Shown: positions 32,776 through 42,202, counted from the first letter of the stretch. The stretch: 64,000 bases of DNA from Caballeronia zhejiangensis (GCF_000698575.1 NZ_JFHD01000005.1:124001-188000); one strand, 5' to 3'. Notes: generated from the letters alone by a model not told the origin. Numbers and translations are program-made.

Positions 32776-33486
32776 GCAAGGCCCTCCCCGTAAGGCTTTG
32801 TTCCGACCGCGCCGGGCGCGGGATGTTGCTTCCGACGGCAGATAACCGTCAGGCGGGCAAGAAGCCTCTGCCCGGGACGACCCCATGCTCAACGCACGGA
32901 GCCGCCGAAACGACGACACGTTCAGCTCGCAGCGCGGCGCCAGGCAGTCGCCGCGTCAGACGATCCCCGTTCTGAACCGCGCGACACTACACCAACCCGC
33001 GTGACAGGCACAACCTTCATGCGGTCCGGCACGCGAATCATGCGATGTTTCTGTTGCTCTTCGGCACGGCACGGGCAAAATGAAGGGCAGCCCGCGTCGA
33101 ATGCGCCCGGCGCTCGTGCTTTCGCTTCCTTTCAGTTTGGCTGCGGCTCGCCGCTATTCGACGAAGAAGCGCCAGCGCGTGCGCCCGGCGCGCGTCCGTT
33201 GTGTTGGACAGACGTCGCACGCCGTGACATGGCGCTTGATAGGCGGCAAAAAACATCGTCCAATCTGGGCTTATCACAAACAATAATTTGAGCGCCGATG
33301 CGATGCGAGACGCCAGATCCGAGCCGAATAACCGCCTGAGCCGCGCCCGCCGCCCCGTTGCGAGCACAAGCCGGAATACGGCAGACATCACGCGCTGCAA
33401 TCCACACGCCCGCGTCGACCGCCATGTGCACACCGCGCCGAATGGCCGGCATGGCGCATGCGACCTTTGTCTCGCGTGAACCTCCC
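32776..33486. other. Long divergent spacer with structured leader
   Basis: About 710 bases without a convincing gene. On the minus strand the stretch 32940-32776 before the permease can form several GC hairpins (for example GACGG-TTATCT-GCCGTC at 32838-32853, and GCGCCCGGCGCGG nearby). A cis-acting leader is possible, but I recognise no known riboswitch class. On the plus side, AT-richer DNA at 33250-33290 (TTATCACAAACAATAATTT) may hold the promoter of the diguanylate cyclase. Confidence 0.4.
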
Positions 33487-35187
33487 ATGCGCGCGCGTCC
33501 GATGAACAAACTCATCCTGCACCGTGTGATCGCGACGCTCGGCATCGCCGCGTTGGCGTGCGCGTGCTGGGTGGCCGCCGGCTTGTTGTCGGACCGAATG
33601 GTACAACAGGAGATGACGGCGACGGTGCGTACCGAGCGTCAGATGGCGGGGTCGATCGTCGACAACATGGCGCAGATCATCGCGAGCGATCTGGCGATGT
33701 CGCGCGCCATTCCCGCCACGCTCGCGCAGATGGACCTCACGCAGCGCGCGCTCGCGGAGTCGCGGAATTATGCCTCGAACCCGGCCGGGACGGAACTCGA
33801 ACGCCGCAAGGACTGGACCGCGCGCCCCGCGCTCGAAAAGGTCAATCACTTCCTGCACGACGCGCAGGGCTTCTCCGGCCTCGACTCGATCTGGCTCGTC
33901 AACGAGCGCGGCTTCTGCATTGCGTCGAGCAACGCCGCCGACGACGACAGCTTCATCGGCTACGACATGAGCGCCCGGGGCTATGTCGCCCGCGCGCTGC
34001 TCGGCGGCTTCGTCGAGATGTACGGCGTCGGGCGGCTGTCCGGCGAGCCGGGCATCTTCATCGCGGCGCCCGCTTACGAAGACGGCATCCTGGTCGGCGC
34101 GGTGATCGCCAAAGTGAGCATCGACCGGCTGCGGCACTGGGTGTCGCGCGCCGGCACCTTCGTGACCGATGAAAACGGCGTCGTCGTGATGGCGCACGAC
34201 GGCCGGCTCGAATACCAGGCGATGCCCAATGCGCCCATCGCGCGCATGACGGAGCGCGAACGCGTCGAGCACTATCGGCGCGAGTCGTTTCCGGAGCTGC
34301 GCATCGCGCACATTGGCGAGCAGATGCGCGCCTCGGAGCACTGGCTCGCGCCCGCGCTCGCGCAAACCTTCTACGCCGCGAACGGCAGCAACGTGCCTTC
34401 GCTCTACGACGAGCGCACGGGTCTCAATTCGGGACTGTCGGCGCATATCGTGCATCCGCTCACGAGCTGGCCGGAGATCAGCCGCAATCACAGCCGCGAC
34501 CGCTTCCTCGTGTTCCTGACGATGCTCGGCGTCGTGACGCTCGCGATCGTGATCGCGACGTCGTATTCGCGTGAGCGGCGCCTGCACCGCGCGACCCGCG
34601 ATCTCGCTGAACAGCTCCAGTCGGCCAATACGCTGCTTTCGGCCGAAGCGCGCCACGACGCGCTCACCGGCGCCCTCTCGCGCCGCTATTTCCTCGACAC
34701 GCTGCGTCACGAAGTGGAGCTCGCGCGCTCGGTCGGCACCCCGCTGTCGGTGGCGATCGCGGATCTCGATCACTTCAAGCAGATCAACGACCGCTTCGGG
34801 CACGCGTCGGGCGATCGCGCGCTGGAGCATTTCGTCGAAGTGTGCCGTGCGCAGCTTCGTCCGAGCGATGCGATCGGGCGGCTCGGCGGCGAGGAATTCG
34901 GCATCCTGCTGCCGCAAACCCCGCTCGCCGACGCGCACGCCGTGCTTGAGCGCCTGCGGAAGCGCTTCCATCACGAGCACTGCGCGCATCTGCCGGACGA
35001 CGCGGCGCTGTCGGTATCCATCGGCATCACGGAGCTCGCGCCCGACGACGCGCTCGAATGGATTCTCTCGCGCGCCGACCTCGCGCTTTACGAGGCGAAA
35101 TCGCGCGGGCGCGACCGCAGCGAAGTGCGCCCCGCCGATCCCGGCCCGTCCACCCGGCATCCCGAAGACACGCTGGCCGGCAAGTAG
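33487..35187 (+). CDS. Membrane-bound diguanylate cyclase with periplasmic sensor (Cache-like)
   Basis: 566 aa. TM1 is LILHRVIATLGIAALACACWVAAGLL, followed by a periplasmic region of about 310 residues with a Cache-like pattern (FSGLDSIWLVNERGFCIASSN, then GYDMSARGYVARAL), a second TM near 340-360 (FLTMLGVVTLAIVIATSY) and a GGDEF domain. The active site reads GGEEF, and an intact I-site RPSD lies 5 residues before it, so product inhibition is expected. It should couple an extracytoplasmic ligand to cyclic di-GMP synthesis. ATG 33487 or 33502 could both start; neither has a strong ribosome site. Confidence 0.85.
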   Translation: MRARPMNKLILHRVIATLGIAALACACWVAAGLLSDRMVQQEMTATVRTERQMAGSIVDNMAQIIASDLAMSRAIPATLAQMDLTQRALAESRNYASNPAGTELERRKDWTARPALEKVNHFLHDAQGFSGLDSIWLVNERGFCIASSNAADDDSFIGYDMSARGYVARALLGGFVEMYGVGRLSGEPGIFIAAPAYEDGILVGAVIAKVSIDRLRHWVSRAGTFVTDENGVVVMAHDGRLEYQAMPNAPIARMTERERVEHYRRESFPELRIAHIGEQMRASEHWLAPALAQTFYAANGSNVPSLYDERTGLNSGLSAHIVHPLTSWPEISRNHSRDRFLVFLTMLGVVTLAIVIATSYSRERRLHRATRDLAEQLQSANTLLSAEARHDALTGALSRRYFLDTLRHEVELARSVGTPLSVAIADLDHFKQINDRFGHASGDRALEHFVEVCRAQLRPSDAIGRLGGEEFGILLPQTPLADAHAVLERLRKRFHHEHCAHLPDDAALSVSIGITELAPDDALEWILSRADLALYEAKSRGRDRSEVRPADPGPSTRHPEDTLAGK

Positions 35188-35307
35188 CCGGCCGAACCGG
35201 CGCGTCGAGTCACCGCACGGTCATGCGCGTGCCGCGACGCGCACGCATCGCGCAGGTATCATCGATGTTCGAAATCGAATGCCGCTGGCGTGAATCGGGA
35301 GGATTGC

Positions 35308-35571
35308 ATGAAGGGAAATCTGGTCATCGTGTGCCGGGATCAGGACGCAGAAACGTTCGACCACCTGCTCGCCGAGTACGGCTCTTTTCAGACGCGGCTG
35401 TCGTCGACGACGTGGTTCCTGAAGATCGATCTCGCGCCCGAGGTGATTCAGGAGGAGATTCTCTCGCGCCTCGGCAAGTACACGACGCACTACATCTTCG
35501 AGGCGTCGACGGTGACGTACAACACGGTGGACAGCGAAGCGGCGTCCGCGCTCGAAACCCTGTTCGACTGA
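35308..35571 (+). CDS. Conserved hypothetical protein, small alpha/beta fold
   Basis: 87 aa: MKGNLVIVCRDQDAETFDHLLAEYG, then TTWFLKIDLAPEVIQEEILSRLG and HYIFEASTVTYNTVD. The alternation of strands and helices suggests a ferredoxin-like fold. GGGAGG 6 nt before the ATG at 35308 decides the start. It is alone between the diguanylate cyclase and the convergent kinase gene. No family is claimed. Confidence 0.65.
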   Translation: MKGNLVIVCRDQDAETFDHLLAEYGSFQTRLSSTTWFLKIDLAPEVIQEEILSRLGKYTTHYIFEASTVTYNTVDSEAASALETLFD

Positions 35572-35602
35572 CGCCGCTCCGCCTCTCTGACCGAGCGCGC
35601 CG

Positions 35603-36943
35603 TTACAGCGCGCGCTCTTCGTGCTGCGACCCGGCGCGGCGCTCCTGCACCGGCCGCGTGGCGCTGTCGAACGGAAAGGTCATCGTGACCTGCAATCCGC
35701 CGTCGGCACGATTGCCGATCTCGCACTCGCCGCCCGCACGTCGCGCGAGCCGCTCCACGATCGCGAGTCCGAGCCCGCTGTGGCCGCTGCCGCCGCGCGC
35801 CGGATCGAGCCGCACGAAAGGCCGGCTCGCCTTGATGAGATCGTCCGGCGCGATGCCCTTGCCGTGATCGGACACCGACAATACCCAGCCCTTGGCTTCC
35901 CGCCGCGTCTCGATGACGACCGGCGGCGCGCCGTATGCATGGGCATTATCCAGCAGATTCGACAACAACCGGTCCAGCGACGCCGCCGGCAGCGCGAAAG
36001 CGGGCCCCGCTTCGAGCTTCAGGCGGATCGGCTGCGCGTCCGGCGACACCGCGCGATACGCCCGCGCGATCCGCTCGCACTGCTCGTCGACGGGAACCGG
36101 CTCGCTGCCGTCCGGGCGGTCGTGCGCGAACACGAGGAACTGGTCGACGATATGCGCCATCGAATCGACATCGCGCACGACGCCGTCGCGCATTTTGTCG
36201 TCGTCCATCATTTCGGCGCGCAGACGCAGGCGCGCGAGCGGCGTCTTCAGATCGTGCGCGACGCCTGCAAGCATGACGGCGCGATCGTTCTCCGTCTGCG
36301 AGACCTCGCGGACCATCTGATTGAAGCCGTGCGTGAGCTGCCGCAATTCGCGCGGACCGCGCTCCGGCACGGGCGGCGTCGGCTGGCCGCGTCCGAAGCG
36401 CCCGACCGCCTGCGCGAGCGCGCGCAGTGGCGACTGCAGCTGCCACGCGCCGAAAAGCGCGGCGAGCACGGCGGTCGAAAAGATCAGCGCGAGCCAGACG
36501 AGCATGCGGTCGCGCGAGCGCGGCGGACGCAGCGGCTGCACCGGCACGACGACCCAGCCTGCGTCCTTCGCGCCGTGCACCCAGACGCTCGGCGGGCCGC
36601 CGGGCTCGTTGAGACGCACGTCGGTGCCGTCGGGCAGACGGTCTTTCAGATCCTCGACAAAGCGCTGCAGCGGCGGCGGCGTGCCCTCGTCGGGCTGCTT
36701 CGGCACGTCCGGGCTATCGAGCGCCACGAGGCGCACGCGCGGCGGCAGCGGTTGATCCGGCGTATTGGCGATGTGCTGGCGCACCGCCTCGACCAGGAAC
36801 ACGGCCTCCTCGACGGCGAAGCGCGTCTGCACGTTATCGCGCTCGAAGCGGATGATCGCGAACCACGCGACATGCGACAACACCAACATGCCGATGACGA
36901 TGACGACCAGCCGGCCGAACAGCGTGTCAATTGCCCGGCGCAT
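35603..36943 (-). CDS. Sensor histidine kinase, OmpR/EnvZ class
   Basis: 446 aa. TM1 about 11-30 and TM2 about 147-168 enclose a periplasmic sensor with many Pro (LPPRVRLVALDSPDVP). HAMP (about 168-220), then the H-box LAGVAHDLKTPLARLRLR with phospho-acceptor His230, the N-box LLSNLLDNAHAYG, then SVSDHGKGI and HSGLGLAIVERLARR. It phosphorylates the adjacent response regulator, whose gene overlaps its start by 17 nt. The signal is unknown, though the divergent Spy/CpxP-like gene hints at envelope stress. Confidence 0.9.
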   Translation of the reverse strand: MRRAIDTLFGRLVVIVIGMLVLSHVAWFAIIRFERDNVQTRFAVEEAVFLVEAVRQHIANTPDQPLPPRVRLVALDSPDVPKQPDEGTPPPLQRFVEDLKDRLPDGTDVRLNEPGGPPSVWVHGAKDAGWVVVPVQPLRPPRSRDRMLVWLALIFSTAVLAALFGAWQLQSPLRALAQAVGRFGRGQPTPPVPERGPRELRQLTHGFNQMVREVSQTENDRAVMLAGVAHDLKTPLARLRLRAEMMDDDKMRDGVVRDVDSMAHIVDQFLVFAHDRPDGSEPVPVDEQCERIARAYRAVSPDAQPIRLKLEAGPAFALPAASLDRLLSNLLDNAHAYGAPPVVIETRREAKGWVLSVSDHGKGIAPDDLIKASRPFVRLDPARGGSGHSGLGLAIVERLARRAGGECEIGNRADGGLQVTMTFPFDSATRPVQERRAGSQHEERAL

Positions 36944-37649
36944 TTTGCTCGCCGTCCGGCACGAACACGTAACCGCGTCCGCGCACCGTCTGGATGAAGC
37001 GCGGCGCCGACGGATCGGTTTCCAGGATGCGGCGCAGGCGCCACACCTGCACGTCGATGCCGCGATCGGTGCCGTCGTACTCCGGACCGTGGAGCAGTTC
37101 GAGCAGGCGCTCGCGCGTGAGCGTGCGCATCGGGTTGTTCACGAAAATTTTCAGAAGCGCGAATTCGCTGCCCGACAGCGTGAGCGGCCTGTCGTCCTGT
37201 TGCAGCGTGCGCGACTGGAAGTCGAGCCTGAAGCGGCCGAACGAATACGGTTCGCGCTGCTCCGGCGCGGCGGACGGAATCGTGCGGCGGCGGCGGAGCA
37301 CGGCCTGCACCCGCGCGAGCAGTTCGCGCGGATTGAACGGCTTGCCGAGGTAATCGTCCGCGCCGAGTTCGAGGCCGACGATGCGGTCGACGTCGTCCGC
37401 GCGTGCGGTCAGCATGATGACGGGGATGTCGTCGCCGGATGCGCGCAATGCTTTGAGCGCGGTCAGCCCGTCGACGCCCGGCATCATCAGGTCGAGCACG
37501 ATGAGATCGGGCCGCTCGCGTTCGATGCGGCGTTCGAGACCGCCGGCGTCATGCAGCACCGATACCTCGATGCCCTGCCGGACCAGATAGTCGCGCAAAA
37601 GGTCGCGCAGTTCGGCGTCGTCGTCGACGACAAGTATTTGCGTAGTCAT
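36927..37649 (-). CDS. OmpR-family response regulator
   Basis: 240 aa. The receiver (1-120) has DDD at 9-11, phospho-acceptor Asp53 in VLDLMMPG, and Lys in YLGKPFNPREL. The winged-helix DNA-binding domain is at about 140-232 (FRLDFQSRTL, LTLSGSEFALLKIF, VWRLRRILE, VRGRGYVFV). It works with the overlapping kinase. Its probable targets are its own promoter and the divergent CpxP-like gene, because the 245-bp spacer holds phased GTAAC/GTTAC boxes. The start at 37649 is the conserved MTTQILVVDDD. Confidence 0.92.
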   Translation of the reverse strand: MTTQILVVDDDAELRDLLRDYLVRQGIEVSVLHDAGGLERRIERERPDLIVLDLMMPGVDGLTALKALRASGDDIPVIMLTARADDVDRIVGLELGADDYLGKPFNPRELLARVQAVLRRRRTIPSAAPEQREPYSFGRFRLDFQSRTLQQDDRPLTLSGSEFALLKIFVNNPMRTLTRERLLELLHGPEYDGTDRGIDVQVWRLRRILETDPSAPRFIQTVRGRGYVFVPDGEQNAPGN

Positions 37650-37705
37650 GGAATGGAGTTTAGCGCGTGCGTCAGACCTCGATTGATGACAGGCCTGCCA
37701 TAAGG

Positions 37706-37770
37706 GTTACGGGGTGTTACGACGAAAGCGAGGCGTAAACCTGCGTAACAAGCCTAAACCATGCCGTAAC
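37706..37770. promoter_or_regulatory. Phased GTTAC / GTAAC boxes, candidate response-regulator sites
   Basis: GTTAC at 37706 and 37716 (10 bp apart), then GTAAAC at 37735, GTAAC at 37745, CTAAAC at 37754 and GTAAC at 37766. Half-sites repeating once per DNA turn are how OmpR-family dimers bind. They lie between the regulator and the CpxP-like gene. Confidence 0.6.
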
Positions 37771-37894
37771 ACGCCGTGCACGGCGAACCCCTACGCTGTG
37801 TCTCACCGACAAGCGCGAGACCTCCACGCATCAACCCGTACGTCGATGCAGGTTTCGCGGCTTCGGCTTCGAAAACAATCAAGGGAGTACCAAG

Positions 37895-38491
37895 ATGGCC
37901 AAGCAATATCGCATCCTCACCGCCGCCGCTGCCGCAATCGCGCTGACGTTCGGCACGGCCTACGCCGCGACGAACGACGCGCCGCCCCCGCCGCCTCCGG
38001 GCGGTCCGGCCATGATGGGCGGCCCCGGCGGTCACGGCGGCCACCGCATGGAAATGCGGATGCAGAAGCAGCTGGATGAACTGCACGGCCAGTTGAAGCT
38101 GAACGCGGATCAGGAAAAGCTGTGGCAGACCGCGCTCACGACGATGAAGCAGAATCGTCAGGCGATGCGCGAAAGCTTCAGGCAGATGCACGATCAGATG
38201 AAGTCGATGGAAAACCAGCCGATCCTCGACCTGAACGCGATGCACGCCGCGCATCAGAAGATCGAGCAGCAGAACGAGCAGTTGCGCGAGCAGACCGCGA
38301 CCGCGTGGTTGAACTTCTATAACGCGCTGAACGACCAGCAGAAGACGACGGTCAGCACGGCGCTGAAGAAGCACTTCGCGAAGATGCGCGAGCACGAGCA
38401 GAAGATGCACGAGCGCTGGGGCAAGCACCGCGGCGGCCCGGACGGCGCACCGGGCGCGGCGGCGGGCGCATCCGCCACGGCCAAGCCGTAA
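37895..38491 (+). CDS. Spy/CpxP-like periplasmic protein
   Basis: 198 aa. The signal peptide MAKQYRILTAAAAAIALTFGTAYA is followed by a Pro/Gly/Met-rich linker (PPPPPPGGPAMMGG), then long helices with Met, Gln and His (MRMQKQLDELHGQLKLNADQ, QAMRESFRQMHDQMKSM, KKHFAKMREHEQKM). The LKLNADQEKLW element matches the LTxxQ type of Spy/CpxP periplasmic chaperones/metal sensors. It is divergent from the two-component pair across the GTAAC boxes, so is likely induced by it. GGGAG precedes the ATG. Confidence 0.75.
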   Translation: MAKQYRILTAAAAAIALTFGTAYAATNDAPPPPPPGGPAMMGGPGGHGGHRMEMRMQKQLDELHGQLKLNADQEKLWQTALTTMKQNRQAMRESFRQMHDQMKSMENQPILDLNAMHAAHQKIEQQNEQLREQTATAWLNFYNALNDQQKTTVSTALKKHFAKMREHEQKMHERWGKHRGGPDGAPGAAAGASATAKP

Positions 38492-38507
38492 GCCGTCTCG
38501 GCGCATG

Positions 38508-38545
38508 AAAGAAGGCCGCGGAGCATGCGCTCCGCGGCCTTCTTT
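38508..38545. terminator. Bidirectional terminator between CpxP-like and pirin genes
   Basis: AAAGAAGGCCGCGGAGC pairs with GCTCCGCGGCCTTCTTT around a 4-nt loop. Confidence 0.9.
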
Positions 38546-38560
38546 ACATCAGTGGAACGA

Positions 38561-39259
38561 TCAGGCGAGGTCGAACAGCAGCACTTCCGCGTTATCGCCC
38601 TTCTCGATCGTCACCTTCGACACGTCTTCGAGCTTCACGGCGTCGCCCGCGCCGAGCGCTTCGCCGTTGACCGTCACCGCGCCGCGCGCCACATGCACAT
38701 ACACGCGGCGGCCCGCCGGCACGTCGAAGTCCGCGCGCTCGTCGCCGTCGAAAAGTCCCGCGAAGATGCGCGCGTTCGCGCCGATCTTCACCGAACCGTC
38801 GGTGCCTTCCGGCGATGCGATCACCCGCAGGCGGCCGCGCTTTTCATCGTCGGCGAAGCGCTTTTCCTCATACCCGGGCGCGCCGCCCGGCGCATCCGGA
38901 ATGATCCAGATTTGCAGGAAGTGCGCGGTGTCCGTCGGCGAACCGTTGAATTCGCTGTGGCGCACGCCGGTGCCGGCGCTCATGCGCTGGACATCGCCGG
39001 GACGGATCGTCGAGCCGTTGCCCATGCTGTCGCGATGCGCGAGCGCGCCCTCGAGCACGTAGCTCACGATTTCCATATCGCGATGGCCATGCGCGCCGAA
39101 GCCCTGTCCGCCCGCGACGCGGTCCTCGTTGATCACGCGCAGCGCGCCGAAGTGCATGTGCTCGGGATCGTAGTAATCGGCGAAGGAGAAGCTGTGATAC
39201 GAGTCGAGCCAGCCGTGGTTGGCGTGACCCCGTTCGTTGCTGCGGCGAATCTCGATCAT
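38561..39259 (-). CDS. Pirin family bicupin (YhhW-like)
   Basis: 232 aa. The pirin N-terminus reads NHGWLDSYHSFSFADYYDPEHMHFGALRVINED. The metal-binding His are in FGAHGHRDMEIVSYVLEG and GVRHSEFN, with Glu in SEF. YhhW-type enzymes act as quercetin dioxygenases in vitro; the physiological role is uncertain. Single gene with the shared terminator and a long upstream spacer. Confidence 0.9.
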   Translation of the reverse strand: MIEIRRSNERGHANHGWLDSYHSFSFADYYDPEHMHFGALRVINEDRVAGGQGFGAHGHRDMEIVSYVLEGALAHRDSMGNGSTIRPGDVQRMSAGTGVRHSEFNGSPTDTAHFLQIWIIPDAPGGAPGYEEKRFADDEKRGRLRVIASPEGTDGSVKIGANARIFAGLFDGDERADFDVPAGRRVYVHVARGAVTVNGEALGAGDAVKLEDVSKVTIEKGDNAEVLLFDLA

Positions 39260-39614
39260 GGTGTTTGCTCCCGCCCAAGGCGTTGTTTTGCGATGGAGAG
39301 AATGTAAGGGCGACGCCCTTCCGAAACAACGCGCGCCACGGCACTACATCGTTCCGCTGATGCATGTAATCGGACACATCCTGCTTCGAACTCGCGCCCT
39401 GGCCGGCTTCGGGTAAAATACCGCGCTTTTCCGGGCGGCGACGGGTTGGGAACGCCCGCGAGACGCCGGAACGCGCCGCGATGCGCCGGAAAAACGCATC
39501 CGAAACGTTGGCAGGGTTAGCAGCAGCGGCTGCTCGCAATTTTGGCCATCTAGAATACCGACCGCCGCGCTCGTCACACTCCATGCACGTCAGGCACCTT
39601 ACCAAGGAATCACC
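39260..39614. other. Spacer between pirin and the HisQMP-type operon
   Basis: About 355 bases. GTAAAATACCGCGCTTTT at 39413-39430 is a promoter-like -10 context also seen before ribBA (63083). No substrate-binding protein gene is found here, although such a gene often precedes this permease pair. Confidence 0.4.
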
Positions 39615-40301
39615 ATGTTGCAAGGCTACGGTCCGCTGATCCTCGCGGGCACCTGGCAGACCGTCAAGCTGGCGGTGCTGTCGCTCGTGTTCGCCTTCGT
39701 GATCGGCCTGATCGGCGCGGCGGCGAAGCTGTCGAAGAACCGCGTCGCGTCGGGCGTCGGCACCGTCTACACCACGCTCATCCGCGGCGTGCCCGATCTC
39801 GTGCTGATGCTGCTGCTCTTCTACAGCATCCAGATCTGGCTGAATCTCTTCACCGACGCGATGGGCTGGGATCAGATCGACATCGATCCGTTCCTCGCCG
39901 GCATTCTGGTGCTCGGCTTCATCTACGGCGCGTATTTCACCGAAACCTTCCGCGGCGCGTTTCTTTCCGTGCCGCGCGGCCAGCTCGAAGCGGGCGCGGC
40001 CTACGGCATGACGCCGTGGCAGACCTTCGCGCGCATCATGTTTCCGCAGATGATGCGTTTCGCGCTGCCGGGCATCGGCAACAACTGGCAGGTGATGGTC
40101 AAGGCGACGGCGCTCGTGTCGATCATCGGTCTCGCGGACGTCGTCAAGGCCTCGCAGGACGCGGGCAAGGGCACGCTGCGTTTCTTCTTCTTCACGCTGC
40201 TCGCGGGCGCGATCTATCTCGCGATCACCACGATCTCGAATCTCGTGCTGATCTGGCTGGAGCGGCGCTATTCCATCGGCGTGCGCAAGGCCGACCTCTA
40301 A
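39615..40301 (+). CDS. Polar amino-acid ABC transporter permease (HisQ-like)
   Basis: 228 aa with five to six membrane segments. The EAA loop is LEAGAAYGMTPWQTFARIMFPQMMRFALPGIGNNW near 125-160, and the MLQGYGPLILAGTWQTVKLAVLSL start is typical of HisQ/ArtQ permeases for histidine/arginine/lysine/ornithine. It pairs with the next permease to form the membrane channel. GGAA-type ribosome site only. First gene of the hisQMP run. Confidence 0.88.
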   Translation: MLQGYGPLILAGTWQTVKLAVLSLVFAFVIGLIGAAAKLSKNRVASGVGTVYTTLIRGVPDLVLMLLLFYSIQIWLNLFTDAMGWDQIDIDPFLAGILVLGFIYGAYFTETFRGAFLSVPRGQLEAGAAYGMTPWQTFARIMFPQMMRFALPGIGNNWQVMVKATALVSIIGLADVVKASQDAGKGTLRFFFFTLLAGAIYLAITTISNLVLIWLERRYSIGVRKADL

Positions 40302-40328
40302 TCGGTCCATTACAGGGCGGCAGGGATC

Positions 40329-41042
40329 ATGATCGAAATCATCCAGGAATACTGGAAGAATTACCTCTTCACCGACGGCTACCGCATCACCGGTCTCGCG
40401 ATCACGATGTGGCTGCTCGTCATCTCCATCGGCCTCGGCTTTTGTCTTTCGGTGCCGCTCGCGGTCGCGCGGGTGTCGAAGAACAAGCTGCTCTCGCGTT
40501 CGGTGTGGCTCTATACCTACGTGTTTCGCGGCACGCCGCTCTATGTGCAGTTGCTGCTCTGCTACACGGGCCTGTATAGCCTCCAGGTCGTGCGCGATCA
40601 CATGCTGCTTTCCGAGTTCTTCAGAAGCGGGATGAACTGCACGCTGCTCGCGTTCACGCTGAATACGTGCGCCTACACCACCGAGATTTTCGCCGGCGCG
40701 ATCAAGGCGACGCCCTACGGCGAAATCGAAGCCGCGCGCGCGTATGGCATGTCGAGCTTCACGCTGTATCGGCGCGTGATTCTTCCGTCGGCGTTGCGGC
40801 GCGCGCTGCCTTACTACAGCAACGAAGTCATTCTGATGCTGCACGCGACCACCGTCGCGTTCACGGCGACCGTGCCGGACATCCTCAAGATCGCGCGCGA
40901 TGTCAACTCGGCGACGTATCAGTCGTTCGAGGCGTTCGGCCTCGCCGCCCTGCTCTACCTCTGCATTTCGTTCGCGCTCGTGTGGCTGTTCCGCCGCGCC
41001 GAGCATCGCTGGCTCGCTTATTTGCGGCCGCAAGGCAAATAA
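40329..41042 (+). CDS. Polar amino-acid ABC transporter permease (HisM-like)
   Basis: 237 aa. The N-terminus [30 protein letters not shown] and the EAA loop [34 protein letters not shown] match HisM-type permeases; [15 protein letters not shown] in TM3 is also characteristic. It forms a heterodimer with the HisQ-like protein. Spaced 27 nt from the gene before and 25 nt from the ATPase gene after, so one operon. Confidence 0.9.
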   Translation: MIEIIQEYWKNYLFTDGYRITGLAITMWLLVISIGLGFCLSVPLAVARVSKNKLLSRSVWLYTYVFRGTPLYVQLLLCYTGLYSLQVVRDHMLLSEFFRSGMNCTLLAFTLNTCAYTTEIFAGAIKATPYGEIEAARAYGMSSFTLYRRVILPSALRRALPYYSNEVILMLHATTVAFTATVPDILKIARDVNSATYQSFEAFGLAALLYLCISFALVWLFRRAEHRWLAYLRPQGK

Positions 41043-41067
41043 GTTCACCGCCGCTCAAGGACCGTTC

Positions 41068-41847
41068 ATGATTTCCCAGCAGCACAAGCTTTTCGTCGAT
41101 GACATTCACAAGCAGTACGGCAGCAACGAAGTTCTCAAGGGCGTGTCGCTGAAGGCGAAGGCCGGCGACGTCATCAGCATCATCGGGTCGTCGGGCTCGG
41201 GCAAGAGCACGATGCTGCGCTGTATCAACTTTCTCGAACAGCCGAATCAGGGGCGCATCTTCGTCGACGGGAAAGAAGTCCGCACGATGAAGGACAAGAC
41301 CGGCGCGCTGAAGGCGGCGGACGCGCAGCAATTGCGGCAGGTTCGCTCGAAACTGTCGATGGTCTTCCAGCACTTCAATCTCTGGTCGCACATGAACGTG
41401 CTGGAGAACGTGATCGAGGCGCCCGTCAACGTGCTCGGACTTTCGCGGAAAGAAGCGGAGGAGCGCGCGCGCACCTATCTGGAGAAAGTCGGGCTCGCGC
41501 CGCGCGTGGAGAAGCAGTACCCGTCGCATCTGTCGGGCGGGCAGCAGCAGCGCGTGGCCATCGCGCGGGCGCTCGCGATGCATCCCGATGTCATGCTCTT
41601 CGACGAGCCGACCTCCGCGCTCGATCCAGAGCTCGTCGGCGAAGTGCTGAAGGTGATGCAGACGCTCGCCGAGGAAGGCCGCACGATGATAGTCGTCACG
41701 CACGAGATGGCGTTCGCGCGCAACGTGTCGAACCATGTGGTGTTTCTGCATCAGGGGCGCATCGAGGAAGAAGGCCATCCGGATGCCGTGTTCGGCAACA
41801 CGAAGAGCGAGCGCCTGAAGCAGTTTCTGTCGGGCAGCCTGAAGTAA
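41068..41847 (+). CDS. Amino-acid ABC transporter ATP-binding protein (HisP-like)
   Basis: 259 aa. Walker [10 protein letters not shown] near 40, the insertion [26 protein letters not shown] typical of HisP, Q-loop [11 protein letters not shown], signature [15 protein letters not shown], Walker [13 protein letters not shown] and switch His in VTHEMAFA. It energises the HisQ/HisM channel. Start at 41068 ([10 protein letters not shown]); the longer frame from 40900 is overlap. A terminator follows at 41879. The missing piece of the system is a periplasmic binding protein. Confidence 0.9.
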   Translation: MISQQHKLFVDDIHKQYGSNEVLKGVSLKAKAGDVISIIGSSGSGKSTMLRCINFLEQPNQGRIFVDGKEVRTMKDKTGALKAADAQQLRQVRSKLSMVFQHFNLWSHMNVLENVIEAPVNVLGLSRKEAEERARTYLEKVGLAPRVEKQYPSHLSGGQQQRVAIARALAMHPDVMLFDEPTSALDPELVGEVLKVMQTLAEEGRTMIVVTHEMAFARNVSNHVVFLHQGRIEEEGHPDAVFGNTKSERLKQFLSGSLK

Positions 41848-41878
41848 GCGATCGCTGCCGGAAGCAGCCTTCCACTCC

Positions 41879-41907
41879 AAAAAAAGCGTCCGTGAGGCGC
41901 TTTTTTT
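41879..41907 (+). terminator. Terminator of the hisQMP-type operon
   Basis: AAAAAAGCGTC pairs (with one G-T) to GGCGCTTTTTTT around CGTGA. Confidence 0.85.
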
Positions 41908-42146
41908 ACGCCCGGCCGCAAGGCTTTAGACCTCTTTCGCGCCCTGCCTCGACCTAGCGCCGCGGCGAGCGCCCGTCAATAGGCGACAAACCTGACCCCG
42001 AAACTTACATGCCGCTGAAGCCCTGATGGAATAAGGCTTTGCGGCGTATTTCCCATCCTGTGGGTCGACTGCCTAGCACATGGGCATTGCATTTTTGACA
42101 CAAACGGTCGGCGATCGTCATTTTTCTTTGGCGACCATAACGTAAT

Positions 42147-42202
42147 TTGTTAAATTGGTAACGAAAGTACCAAAACGAAGTACACAAAAAGTAGTTTTAC
42201 TT
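42147..42202 (+). promoter_or_regulatory. Porin-1 promoter and palindromic operator
   Basis: TTGTTA (42147-42152) and TACCAA (42168-42173) form a weak sigma-70 pair with 15-nt spacing. The near-palindrome AAGTAGTTTTACTT (42189-42202) begins 21 nt after the start of the -10 box. The same three elements in the same order occur before porin 2. The rest of the 550-bp spacer (41848-42397) holds no gene. Confidence 0.55.

Noticed and set aside
32776..32940. Possible yybP-ykoY or guanidine riboswitch in the permease leader
   Set aside because: Hairpins exist, but neither the conserved loops of the manganese class nor the ACGR loops of mini-ykkC are present in the required order.
33038..33433. Minus-strand open frames in the 32.8-33.5 kb spacer
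   Set aside because: No ribosome site, no recognisable fold and no codon preference; considered non-coding.
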